A DNA stretch of 64,000 bases from Perkinsus chesapeaki (taxonomy: Eukaryota > Perkinsozoa > Perkinsida > Perkinsidae). The stretch spans positions 1 to 64,000 of the forward strand of contig JAAPAO010000008.1 in NCBI GenBank assembly GCA_013115145.1, written 5' to 3'. Within the stretch, counting starts at the first letter, position 1. Every line of letters starts with the position of its first letter. Both the position numbers and the translations under genes were made by a program. The notes under the pieces are model-generated. The model worked only from the letters and a program-made list of their open reading frames with translations. It ran no database searches and was not told the DNA's origin. This document shows positions 32,852 to 42,709 of the stretch, piece after piece.

Positions 32852-33370
32852 TTAAGGGGCTGCTGTGGCATCATCAGGCATGATGTCGGGTAAAAGCCGA
32901 TGGCCATCAGGGAGGCATATACTTGCCCTGCCACCACTGCTGGCATTTCCTTGGCTTGCCTGGCGACTGTTGTCTGGTCCACCAGAGGCCGTCTCGATTA
33001 TTGACCGCGCCGTAATGATCTCCGGAGTGGCTTTGTAGAACCAATTTGTGCCGTAGGTGTCGCTGCAGCTGGGCCCTGACAGAAGGCCCCCGTGGACAGC
33101 ATACCTTTCACGGTTATTCTGGAGCGGGACTGTTCCTACAGGGATGGGCGGGGCCATAGCCCGCATTAACATCCCGCTGGTGGTGAAGGAGGAGGGGCGG
33201 TGGGCCCTGTGGATGGCCAATGGTAGTGCTGGACTGTGGGCGTGGGATGAGGGCATCTCTGGCAGGCACTCTTGTTCGGCAGGGGGGCTCTGATTTGTCT
33301 TGGAACATACAGTCCTTGTTTTTATGGGACCGGACGTAGGGCTGCTGGAATCTCCTCGTGTGGGCACCAT
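32852..33370 (-). CDS. Hypothetical protein, minus strand, low confidence
   Basis: An open frame with an ATG at 33370 continues to a stop at 32852. It has signs of protein-like content (RYAVHGGLLSGPSCSDTYGT, ICLPDGHRLLPDIMP) but no recognised family, and a plus-strand frame overlaps it at 33057-33293. It lies tail-to-tail with the unknown gene ending at 32753 and head-to-head with the Mpv17 gene. Confidence 0.25.
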   Translation of the reverse strand: MVPTRGDSSSPTSGPIKTRTVCSKTNQSPPAEQECLPEMPSSHAHSPALPLAIHRAHRPSSFTTSGMLMRAMAPPIPVGTVPLQNNRERYAVHGGLLSGPSCSDTYGTNWFYKATPEIITARSIIETASGGPDNSRQASQGNASSGGRASICLPDGHRLLPDIMPDDATAAP

Positions 33371-33531
33371 TCTCCACGTAGGTATTATAACCGGTCTCCA
33401 TCTAGAGGGGATGCTAGTACTGCTGATCTTATAGCCGGTAGAACTGGCAAAAGCAGCAATGTGGACGATAACAGTTTCTGACCGTCCTTGCAGTTTGGTT
33501 CCCTCCGACAGCTTCCTCCTCCCTAGGATAG

Positions 33532-34515
33532 ATGCCCTCCTCCTCCTCCTCCTCCTCCTCCTCCTCCTCCTCCTCATCTGCCCTAGCCCGTCAGGCCGTG
33601 AAGGCGGGCTTACAGAGTGGCACTGTTATGCTAGTGGGAGATGCTGTAGCGCAGACTCTAATGGGGACTGAGGTAGTGTTGTTTTATTAACATCGTTGTC
33701 CTTCATCAGTTTTGGTAGGCCTATTCCCCGGAAAGGTCAGCTAGATTCGCCCTAGTCGGCTGCACTCTTCACGGTCCGTATTTTTTCCTTACTTTCCGCC
33801 AGTTGGATCGGTACTTCGGTCCCGCGGTGAACATTCGAACTATTCTAGCCAAAACGGCCGCCGCACAGGTGATAACCCGCCGATGCCTCACTCGGTGCGC
33901 CATTTGTCTAGCACACCGCAACTGCGTTGCGAAGGCTCGTTCGGAATACCGTTTTTCCATACCCGTTTTCCTACTATTGAGTGCTTTAGCTCTGAATGAT
34001 CATCGTTCTGCAGGTGGGAGTGTTCCCTATATATTTGGTTGCCCTATTCGCATACCTTGGCGCCCTTGATGGTGTATCCAGCATCAGAGATAATGTGGCC
34101 CAGAAGGCACCGGAGGCATTCATGGCCGGATGTGGCTTCTGGCCAGTTGCCAACATATTTGGATTCAAATTGTGAGGCTCCTAAGTCGCCGTTCTCTCCC
34201 GTCTTTAACGTCGCCTCGCGTACACGCGGTTGCATCCATTGCAGTCTATCGAGGGGAATTCAAATGGAGCTGGTGTTTTGCATTTCCCCGAACACGCTGG
34301 GTCTCTCGAGTGAAGCTGTGTTGCCTTGCCCTAAATTCCTGGCGTACATTATCGCAGCTGCCCTTGTTCAATGGGTGTAGGAGTTGTCCCTTCTCAGTAT
34401 ACCCTCTACGGCCAGAGTTCCCTATCTAGCAGGTTGTGGTGTTATTTGGAATACGTATATATCTTGGATGGACTCTAGAGCCAACAGTCGGCAGCACTCG
34501 GCGGCGGTAGAGTGA
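33532..34515 (+). CDS. Mpv17/PMP22-family membrane protein
   Basis: Four-helix integral membrane protein of peroxisome or mitochondrial inner membrane; in other eukaryotes the family affects organelle homeostasis. From the ATG at 33532: MP followed by a run of about 14 Ser, then ARQAVKAGLQSGTVMLVGDA and VAQTLMG (family N-terminal helix). Next come LDRYFGPAVNIRTILAKTAA (about 33805), GVFPIYLVALFAYLGALDGV (about 34020), AFMAGCGFWPVANIFGFKF (the W-P...N-F signature, to 34172) and, after an intron ending CTCAG at 34397, IPSTARVPYLAGCGVIWNTY with ISW, stop 34513-34515. WNTYISW matches the conserved WNTYLS end of the family. The poly-Ser N-terminus is unusual for the family. Confidence 0.85.
33538..33573 (+). 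repeat. (TCC)12 microsatellite coding poly-Ser
   Basis: Twelve perfect TCC units directly after the second codon of the Mpv17-family gene, followed by TCA TCT. In the opposite strand the same repeat reads as poly-Arg. Confidence 0.9.
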
Positions 34516-34610
34516 CGCACACTGCTAAGTGCCAGCATATTGCTATGTTTCTTTTATATTATTTGACCTCGTTGTAGTGGGACGTGATTGTGTAATTTCT
34601 GCGAAAAAAA

Positions 34611-34683
34611 TAGCAGCTCCTTGTTTCGATCAAGGGACCTTTGGGTTATGAGCCCAACACGCTATCCACTGCGCCAAGCTGCT
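34611..34683 (-). tRNA. Initiator tRNA-Met (CAT), copy 1
   Basis: A full 73-nt cloverleaf on the minus strand: acceptor AGCAGCT/AGCTGCT with A discriminator, D-arm with GGCGCAGTGGATAGCG, anticodon arm TTGGG-CTCATAA-CCCAA with anticodon CAT, and T-arm with loop ATCGAAA. The A1-U72 pair, three G-C pairs in the anticodon stem and an A in place of T54 are features of eukaryotic initiator tRNA. It ends in a T-run (plus-strand AAAAAAA, 34604-34610), a Pol III terminator. Identical to 35662-35734. Confidence 0.95.
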
Positions 34684-35661
34684 GCTTGTCACTATCAGCT
34701 CCTGCATATCGTATTGACAGTGGTGTTGTGTTTCATTCCCCTCCATCTAAAGAGTTTAGTCTTGCCTCGCCTCCATGGTGGCATCTGGTGCGCTGAAAAT
34801 GCTGCTGGCCGCAACAGCGATTCCGGCTACCTATCAAACTGCGCCACCTGAGCTTCCCGTAGTCCTGGATACTCTACCAGACTTTGACTGCATTCTAGCT
34901 GGCAATGAGCCATGGGACGACCTGCATATGAATATGGAAGAGTAGACGTGACCAAATAGTCCACGACCAGCCCTTTGTGTATCAGATATATTGGGATGGT
35001 CCAGTCATACGGCCCTAGGGATAGGTCTTTGGTGAGATAGGGCGGTGGAATCGGATGAGACCATGAGGCCTGCTCTCTGGTGATCAGATATTGGATGCAT
35101 TCCAAGCCACTCAACTTAACGTACTCTATCCTCGCAGCAGTCTATTCGGCAACATGACGATCGAAGACATCAGACCAGAACACTGCCCGTACTGACACTT
35201 CATATTCCATACCTCTAAGATGCCATTGAGTCCAGGGCATGGAGTAGGTACGGCAGCCTTGTACTGTACAGCACCGCAGCAGTACTGTCTGACCTTGTTG
35301 GCTTCCGAATGTCAACCAAAGTACACCGACCTTCATGTGCACCTTCGTTAGCTATTCGTCGCCTTGCCAGTTTTGGTTCCAGAAGTTGGGAGACATGCTC
35401 CGAGCAATATACAGACTTGGATGGCTCCGGTTGATACCACTAATGAACTGTCGGTGGTCCAAACCCCTCCTAAGCATGACTGCATCGTGAGGTCTGCCCC
35501 CAGCTACTGCATTCCGACTCTAACTTCTGAGATACAATCTTCATGTCCCTGAAAGCCTGGATGACCCCTGCCCTCGATACCTGACCGATGGAGCTACTGG
35601 AGAGGTGGGTACAAAGGCCACCGCGGGGGATGTCTGCTGCTGATAATTCATTGGGGAAAAA

Positions 35662-35734
35662 TAGCAGCTCCTTGTTTCGATCAAGGGACCTTTGGGTTAT
35701 GAGCCCAACACGCTATCCACTGCGCCAAGCTGCT
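35662..35734 (-). tRNA. Initiator tRNA-Met (CAT), copy 2
   Basis: All 73 nt are identical to 34611-34683, with the same initiator features, and a T-run terminator (plus-strand AAAAA, 35657-35661). Flanking DNA beyond the gene is different, so only the tRNA body and terminator are shared. Confidence 0.95.
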
Positions 35735-36002
35735 TATGTACTAATTAGGTCTAGACAGTCCCCTCTACGCGGCATTTTGTACGTCAGGTCATTGCTGATT
35801 GGCATTCTTTCCACAACGCCACAAGAGGCCTCAAGGACCTCGGTCTAACCCAGTGGATTCTCGAAACACAAAGGTGCTGTCCCCTCCCTTGACCCGATGA
35901 AGCTACCGCCAAACGCTATAGAGAGTGCTCCGGGGACATTGCCAGAGCATTCTGCTCAGGACGGCCTTCATTCCCAAGATCCTCATCAAGGCTGCTGCCA
36001 AG

Positions 36003-37989
36003 ATGGATACAGAAGGTACCGCTGTTGCCAGTGAACTTAATGAACCTATTTACGCCTCTTTCATAGCCACACTTTGCATTTTGCAAGTTGGAGCTTTTCC
36101 ATCTCAGAAGCCTGCCCACTGGGATCCATGGCGGTTCTTGGGATGAAGCTCCTGTTGTCGGTCCAGAAAGCCCACGACCAGACAATCAACTCGGCGGATG
36201 GATTCCTCGAGCTCATGTCCACGGTGATGATGGCAGCTGGACATTCTAGAAACAGTACAACTCAAGTCCCTCACTTTAATCGCGCAGACCCCCGCCCGAG
36301 TCCTCTGGAGTTCCTCGTGGCCATGGTGGAGCATTCTGTCGGTCATACGAGATGTCAAGTATGCTTATTCCAAAATGCCGTAGGTCCCCAACGACGGGCT
36401 TTGTCGTTTTTTAGTGCTATTTCTCTCCGAATGGCATCTATACTCAACTTCTGCGCCTAGAGACTCTTAGGGCCCTGCTCTAGACTCGGTCTTGGGCTTC
36501 GTCTAGTAGGTCACTCAGGTATGCGATGGACCTCCTCCCCACTGAGCTGACCGCGGTGCGTACTAAATACGGCTTAGACGGTGAAAAGCTATTCCTCCTT
36601 GGGCCCTATAAGCATGCCGAGCTCTTAAGAAGGTGCACACTCACCAGTACCCCGGGGCCACCCAGTAACCAATGGCCCACTGGACAGATACATTCCTATC
36701 GATGCGGGCCGGAGGCAGGAGCACAGCTCGGCCTTTGTGGGAGCAGTTCAAATGGTCATCGACTTCCTCGGAACCCACCCGTCTGAGAAGCTGTTGTACT
36801 CCACACACGCTACTCCGTCACACTAGGATGTCAACCTGTCAGATACGTGACTCTCGTCTGGGGTCGCTTGACGCCGTATATCGGTGGCTTCGTAACAAGG
36901 ATGAAAGCCCTAGATCTACCCCTGGTTGTGTTCTGCATTGACGAGACAGCCTTACAGGCCTGCGAGGCGACATCCTCGATACCTGGGGCATCGCCAGTCT
37001 ACTGCCTTCGCGGCCAAACAATCGGTTTCTTCAACAAGTTCACTCTACTCTCCGTTCTACTGCAGTTGGGCATTCAAGTTGTTGTTATGGACTTTGACGT
37101 TATCTATTTCAAGTCCCCCACAGTAACCTTACTTCCCGGACATCCCTTAATAGCCTTGGTCAGGCGCACTTCCTGCATCAAGCCAGTGTGGAGAGTGCGG
37201 ATATCCTAGTGTCGCGTGGGTCTCCACCTCGGAGTGCTTTTTCCTATTGCGTCCTCAGGGACCTTCGGTGATGGCTGCATGAACATCGGTCTCTTCTACT
37301 CCAGACCAACTCAAGCTAGCGTCGCTTTCTACCTGTACGCCTTCTATGGTAGTATCAAATCCAGTGACGCTGCAAAGATACCTCACGAAATGGCTGTGGC
37401 ATCACCCCTACGACCACGATCAATGGAGCTTCCAAGTCCTACTGGAAACCGGCAACTCCAACAACGTCAACAGCCTGCGTACCCCCTACCCGACCAACTT
37501 ACCACTAACTTTCAACCCAGGGACGAGCGATCGTCGCTGGCCTCACTGGGATGAATTCGAAGGCTTTATGAACAACTCGGCCACCCGAACGCGATACGGT
37601 GTGAGTGTTGGCCGTCGAACTCCACAGTGAAAGGCGAACTGCGTCGAGATACTCGATCCTGTTAACACCTTTATTACCAATCGTGTGTACGAGGACGAGG
37701 GTTGGACGGGCAGCTTGTCAAGTAGGAAACTCCAGCGTTATTTGGACACATCCCAATCAGACATCATTGCGTTTCACTTCCTTGATGGCCAAGGTGCTGT
37801 CAACGATGAGATAGCTACTCGGAAGGAGTAAGCCATTGCACTAGACACTGTGCGAAAGCCGTCAGGTATCTCGATCTTTGGTCGTTGTTTTACAACGGCA
37901 CCGAGTCCATACTAGCTGACCCGAGCACCGGGCCGCTCTGGGAAACTATACCAGGGCTTCGGAAGGTCTTGAAGGATGCGAGAAGGTGA
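36003..37989 (+). CDS. Nucleotide-diphospho-sugar glycosyltransferase (GT77-like), Golgi type II
   Basis: The core exon reads RYVTLVWGRLTPYIGGFVTR (about 36840-36898), LPLVVFCIDETALQACEA, NKFTLLSVLLQLGIQVVVMD and FDVIYFKSP: the hydrophobic strand ending in DFD is the DXD metal/nucleotide-sugar site of this transferase family. Later parts are FGDGCMNIGLFYSRPTQASV (37266), LWHHPYDHDQWSFQVLLE (37396-37449, the conserved DQ block), LDPVNTFITNRVY (37653) and, after a short intron, VRYLDLWSLFYNGTESILAD, stop 37987-37989. An ATG at 36003 starts a piece with a hydrophobic stretch (PIYASFIATLCILQVGAF) that could be the signal anchor, so I set the start there; exons between 36150 and 36830 are not resolved. 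Domain call good, 5' end uncertain. Confidence 0.72.
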
Positions 37990-38549
37990 GATAGCTTTGG
38001 ACTTCAGCGGCGATATGAAAGGGTCAGAGACGAGCGGCCGGCGGATGATGTAAAGTGTTTGACTTGGGACCCTGTTCGTGAACCATGAAGGCACATGTTA
38101 TTTCCGTTCATTCAAAGCCTTGCGTATTGAAGAGTGGATCTGGTAGTGCCGGAGCAACTGGAGCTCAAACTCGAGGTAGATCTGGGTTGTCACGGTCTGA
38201 TTGCTATCGTACACCTGAGCATCTATTGCCCATTGGGAGAAATGCTTAATTATTCTAGTGGCCCGCCAAAAGATGACATGATTGTCCATTTTGGTCCAGC
38301 AAGATATTTTCTAAGGTAACTCGTACTACACCGCGCGTCAAATTCTTATCAACTCGTGTTTTTCAGCGGTGTATACTGCTGCACCTTTTCAATTGATCCC
38401 TAGTAACTTGAGTTTATTGGTTCGCGGCGAAGGCAAAGACAATGTACGCTGGACCAGCGTCGCTGGTAACGTTAGGGGGCTCCCGAGAGTACTGCGGAGT
38501 ACACACAAGGATGAGAGAAACTGACAACTCAACACTCGATTGAGATGAG
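37990..38549. other. Intergenic region between convergent genes
   Basis: Shared 3' flank of the glycosyltransferase and the transporter. Nothing recognised. Confidence 0.4.
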
Positions 38550-39918
38550 TTAATAATTATTCATTTCCGTATCGCCCGAGTCCGCTGTCTCGACTGACGG
38601 CATCGAACTACTCTCATCATCATCATCTTCAATCAATGCCACCGATGCCTCATCAGTTCTCACATCACCAAAAGGCAAACTAATTACATCATTGTACATG
38701 AGGGTGCCAAAAATGCAAACAACAAAGCCTGCGAATTGAAGCCAGCTGTGGGGTGTCCATGGGGTACCTAAGAACTCCAGTCGGGTAGACCAGGATGAGC
38801 ACTCACCGTAGCGGGAGCTGCCGCCGATGTAGTAGGCAGACAGCTGGGCAATCCATACCAACATAGTACGAAGGGAATCCAGCATTGTACGGTGTACCTA
38901 CCCGGCAGATCTACAAGTTGAGTTGGAGGAACTCAGTACCGATGACAATCTCCTGGACACTGTCATGCCACATAGGTTGAAAACTGATATTGATAAAAAA
39001 TAGGTCAGCATTAGTGTAAAGACAGCCTTGGAGTGTTCCAGTTTATAAAGGGAGTCTCTACTGTTCTCGTAGGAGCCATTATCCCCGCCGGGTATCCATG
39101 ACATTACTGTCAGCACGACAAGCATCGATCCGATGCCCCACAAACCCTCCATCCCTACTACAAGGGACGAAGGGCATCGCCGAGCCTTCAGCAATCGCTC
39201 CTCGGTTATCATTTGAGCAGCACCACATAGCTGGCCAAGTATCGTAAAACTAATACCAATGATAGATCCCCAGCCACCACTCGAACTGGAGGCCCTAGTG
39301 TCAAGCACGGAGCTAGTGCCCACGAGAGTGAGGCCAAGGACCGTACACGACACTGCGAAGACCTTGCTGCGGCGCATGCTACGACCGAGGAAGAATACCG
39401 ACAATATAGCCGTGAAGACGACAATACTCCCCCTCATCATTTGCCAGACCGATGCCGATATAAAGTTCATGCCTATGCCAGAGAAGCCTGTACCGAGCAG
39501 ATCCAGCGCTGCCGGTGGGGCGAAGTAGTACACAGGGGGTGGGGAAGGACGGGAATTGGGCTCCGAGACTTGATGTCGTTGGCGGCGGCGATTCTTATAT
39601 AGCACTAATAACAATAGCATCGATTCACCGAGGAACATGGCTAGGTTCTGGGTCCATGGCTTATTAAAGGGCTCCTCTCCAGAAGGACAATCACCTAGTA
39701 CAGACACCGACTGACACTGCAATAGGCGCATGCAGGACCCACACTAAAGCATTACTGTCGGTAGGATACCTCCCCCTTGCTCTATTACCTCTAGTATGAC
39801 CTCTGATACTCGGGGCACACGTCTCGAACATTGCCTTCTTTGATAAAGTATTCAGACTACCCGTTAATAACATAACAGCCGCCACAGCCCATGCTGGCAC
39901 GTGGGGGAGGAGGGGCAT
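38550..39918 (-). CDS. SLC35F6-like drug/metabolite-superfamily transporter
   Basis: Multi-pass membrane protein of the DMT/nucleotide-sugar transporter superfamily. Exon 1 (ATG 39918) encodes VMLLTGSLNTLSKKAMFETC, matching the SLC35F6 N-terminus (TGSINTLSAKW). The large exon 2 (from 39716) has LAMFLGESMLLLLVLY, FSGIGMNFISASVWQMMRGS (ASSFQMLRG motif), TAILSVFFLGR, GWGSIIGISFTILGQLCGAA and VVGMEGLWGIGSMLVVLTVM. Then RRLSSV joins HRTMLDSLRTMLVWIAQLSA across an intron near 38895-38925, and a stop-free intron (near 38748-38808) interrupts SSRYG/WLQFAGFVVCIFGTLM. The C-terminus is acidic and cytosolic. The exon 1/2 junction phase is not resolved. SLC35F6 is lysosomal/mitochondrial in animals; substrate unknown. 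Confidence 0.82.
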
Positions 39919-40793
39919 TGAATATGCACCTTATAGCCAACGGCGGCAGCACCCCCCATCCACGCAACGGCAGATCGGCCTTGTACTACTTTTCTACCAG
40001 CAGGTGACTTACCAACTTACAACGCAAAAAGTATTAAAGTGGTAGCTCCCAGAAACGCGGGAAGAATGAGATAATCGGCAAGTATACTACAGTAGTAAAT
40101 GGGCTGCTACTACCACCACCAAACCCGAACTAATGATGATGTTATTGATGATGACAGCTGCTGCTGCACTGCCACTGCCACCTTTGCTGCTGCTGTTGTT
40201 GTTGTTGCTGTTGATATAAATATCATTCCTTTGAACAACACTCACGTAATGCTTTATTATTAACATCATTAATATTACCATAATAAACAACAACAGCAGC
40301 AGCGGTGATGGTAGTAGCAATGGCAATAGTAGTAGTAATAAGGAGTGCCCTTACCCACTTAGAGGCTTTAGTCGTATAGCATCACTGTCCTATAACGGAC
40401 AATTGAACAAGTAACAGTCTTATTATGATATGATTAAGGTAAAGCAATAAAAGCAGCAGCCAGTAAGTATTCAATAACAATAGACCTCCTTACAACAACA
40501 ACAATAATAATAGTACCGAACCACTAACATTAACTTCTTCATCAATAATAACATACATTAGCAACAACAGCAGCAGCAACAACAGCATTCTTTACGGGAA
40601 CGTTCTTAATACAAGAAAAAGCGTTAATATGTATTATTATGATATACAACTTACATCAACAATAACAGTAATGGCATTAACTGTCGCCACAGCTACTTTG
40701 CCAAAACCACTATAGTAGTAGTAGCTTCAAGCAAGAATGCCGCCGAGGTTACAGCCACCACAAAAACAACACCAAAAAAAGGCACCAACCAAG
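39919..40793. other. Intergenic region dense in triplet repeats
   Basis: Clusters of CAA, CAG, TAG and TGT/TGC runs (for example 40150-40210, 40282-40340, 40495-40590) give strongly biased, low-complexity DNA. No gene is supported. The region separates the transporter from the CCCH gene. Confidence 0.5.
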
Positions 40794-42328
40794 CTACGCT
40801 GTTGGATGGTCGCCAGCGGTATTATTATTAGTAGCAGCATCAGGGACTTCGGCAAAGCTTCCAAGAGCTGGAGAGGCCACAGCTGTAGAACCAAACTGAG
40901 AGGATGAGGCGCCAGACGAAGTTGTTGACTGTGGATTGAAACTGGGCAGTCTTCTCCGCGCTTCTAAAATAGTGGCTATCTGGCTCAATGTTCGGGACCG
41001 CGATTCAACATTAGTCGATTCTAGAGGCTTCCAACCACTCAGACCACGAGGGCGACTCTGACTCGGTTCGGAGGGCTCGCTCGTAGGAGGCACTAACAAC
41101 GTTCCTGCACATGACTTGGTGTAGTGACCCTTCTCGTTCATACCAGAGGACATCGCTGCTGCTGCAGTTGCCTGTTGTTGTTGCTGCTGATGTTGTGGTA
41201 CAAATGCAGGAGCGTCGGCGTCAAGCCCAGGCGCAGGCACAGTAGGGAACGAGTCGGTGATGCTAGGGAAGTTGTCTGGGGGATCGTCAACCAAAGCGGC
41301 AATCATATCCTGGCCGCCAGTGTAGGACCGAAGTCGTAGCCTAACTTCATCACCAGCAGTAAAAGCGCTGGTGTCGGCGCTACCATTGAGCTGTTCTAAT
41401 GCCTTTGCAATCTGCTCTAGCAGTTGGGCTTGCTCGAGATAGTCACTGGCAGTCATAGTATTACTCATAGCCTTACCAGTACCAGTGGTAGTAGGTAGCT
41501 GTTGATAGCCATCAGTACCAGTAACAAGTAGACCTGGATTCTGGTTTAAAGCAGCAGCTGTACTACTTAGAGCTTCGAGAACAGCAGCATCAGTAGTAGC
41601 ACCGGGGACGTAGCCACCGCCACCAACAGCATTATTCATAAATTGAGAGGCGGCGTCCTTATTTTGGACCATACCCGCGAACTGATTAGACTTATTATTA
41701 TTGTTGTTGTTTTTACGTCCATCAGGAACGTGTCTTATCTCACTCCAATCATGGGCATAGTTGCAGTCTGAGCCGTGTACGCAGTATCCTTGCTGGAAGT
41801 ACTTGCACATACGGGTCTTCCTGAACACCTCACGCTCGTGAGACCCGGCCTCGCCAGCACCAGTACCACTGGGATGAGACACAGTGGAACCTGGCGAAGT
41901 CGGTGCAGTATCGGATACCTGCCTGCTGCCAGCACCGGTATGATTATATCCCCCTGGACCTGAAAATGACTGTACCGATTTGAACTCCATAAGGCCCTGA
42001 GCTTACGCATATCGGGAAGGTGTCTGAGCTCGCTAACATCATGAGCATGATCACACTGATCTCCATGGACACAGTATCCTTGCAGAAAGTACTTGCACAT
42101 TCGAGTTTTACGATAAAGCTCCCGATGAGGAACCCCTCCTCCCCCAGGGGTGCCTGGTGCTGCCTGCTGCTGCCCCATAGCTTGCTGCTGCTGTTGTCCT
42201 AGTGCCATCATAGCTTGCTGCTGCTGGTCCATTATATTCATACCGTCCAGATCGGCAAATGTCATTTGTTGAGCTCCATCACTACCAAGCTGTTGTTGTT
42301 GTTGCAACTGGGAAAGTGGCAATGACAT
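40794..42328 (-). CDS. CCCH zinc-finger protein with two near-identical fingers and conserved C-terminal module
   Basis: Two exons: 42007-42328 and 40794-41959, joined by a 47-nt GTAAGC...TTTTCAG intron. Exon 1 is Gln-rich and ends in finger 1, RKTRMCKYFLQGYCVHGDQC with DHAHDVSELRHLPD. Exon 2 opens with a Gly/Ser/Thr linker and finger 2, RKTRMCKYFQQGYCVHGSDC with NYAHDWSEIRHVPDGRK, then an Asn run. The C-terminal half shares DYLEQAQLLEQIAKALEQLN, FTAGDEVRLRLRSYTGGQDM, GWKPLESTNV and LSQIATILEARRRLPSFN with the gene at 24657-25898. Low-complexity Gln tracts are coded by CAG/CAA runs. Probable RNA-binding regulator. The two genes are clear paralogues. Confidence 0.9.
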
Positions 42329-42615
42329 ACACGACGATGAATAAGATTCAAATCTTTATCAAAACCCTAACAACACTACCTTGCCAGAGGACTATAAAGA
42401 AGAACACCACCACGGTGACGCTAGACTGTGTCACAAAGGGCTTGTTAAACACCTATTATGTTGGCCGGTGGAGAGACTGATAATACACAGAGATCCTCGA
42501 CAGGTTAGAGGGGGAATAGCGTTTGGTCAGACTGATCCAGTCCACTAAAGACAGTGTGAAATACTGCAATACATGCTTGATAGTCGAGCTACAGGGAAAA
42601 TAAATACAGGAAAAA

Positions 42616-42705
42616 GTCCGTCGGCCGGGATCGATCCCGCGACTAGTGACGCTGCCCGCTTTTTGTGCACGCGTTCAAACGCAAGAGCGCGACTCGGGGA
42701 AACCA
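42616..42705 (-). other. tRNA-like element with Pol III-type terminator
   Basis: On the minus strand a GCGGG-ATCGATC-CCGGC T-arm-like hairpin is followed by CGACGGAC and a TTTTT run (plus AAAAA, 42611-42615). Upstream, GCGTTTGAACGC forms a hairpin. The 5' acceptor strand and a proper D-arm are not found. A degenerate tRNA, an intron-bearing tRNA or another Pol III transcript are possible. It lies in the 381-bp gap between the LicD and CCCH genes. Confidence 0.35.
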
Positions 42706-42709
42706 ACTG

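Larger units (their letters stand above)
34516..36002. other. Region with two tRNA genes and unassigned coding-like pieces
   Basis: Apart from the tRNA genes, plus-strand pieces DTLPDFDCILAGNEPWDDLH (about 34866-34945) and YCLTLLASECQPKYTDLHVH (about 35283-35347), and minus-strand frames at 34827-35114 and 35142-35342, look protein-like but could not be joined into a gene. Some may be 5' exons of the glycosyltransferase gene downstream. Confidence 0.3.

Noticed and set aside
33371-33577. Minus-strand frame starting with 13 Arg codons
   Set aside because: It is the reverse of the TCC repeat that codes poly-Ser in the well-supported Mpv17-family gene.
34588-34851. Plus-strand frames with SSSLFRSRDLWVMSPTRYPL at two places
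   Set aside because: The repeated peptide is the complement of the two initiator tRNA genes, not a duplicated protein.
38289-38308. CCATTTTGG followed by CCAGCAAG, reminiscent of the Perkinsus spliced leader
   Set aside because: Only a 9-base core matches what I know of the leader, it is not followed by a donor site in an SL-RNA context nor placed upstream of an intronless gene.
40150-40340. Triplet-rich DNA as a possible coding Gln/Leu tract
   Set aside because: No flanking conserved sequence or splice context; composition fits microsatellite DNA.
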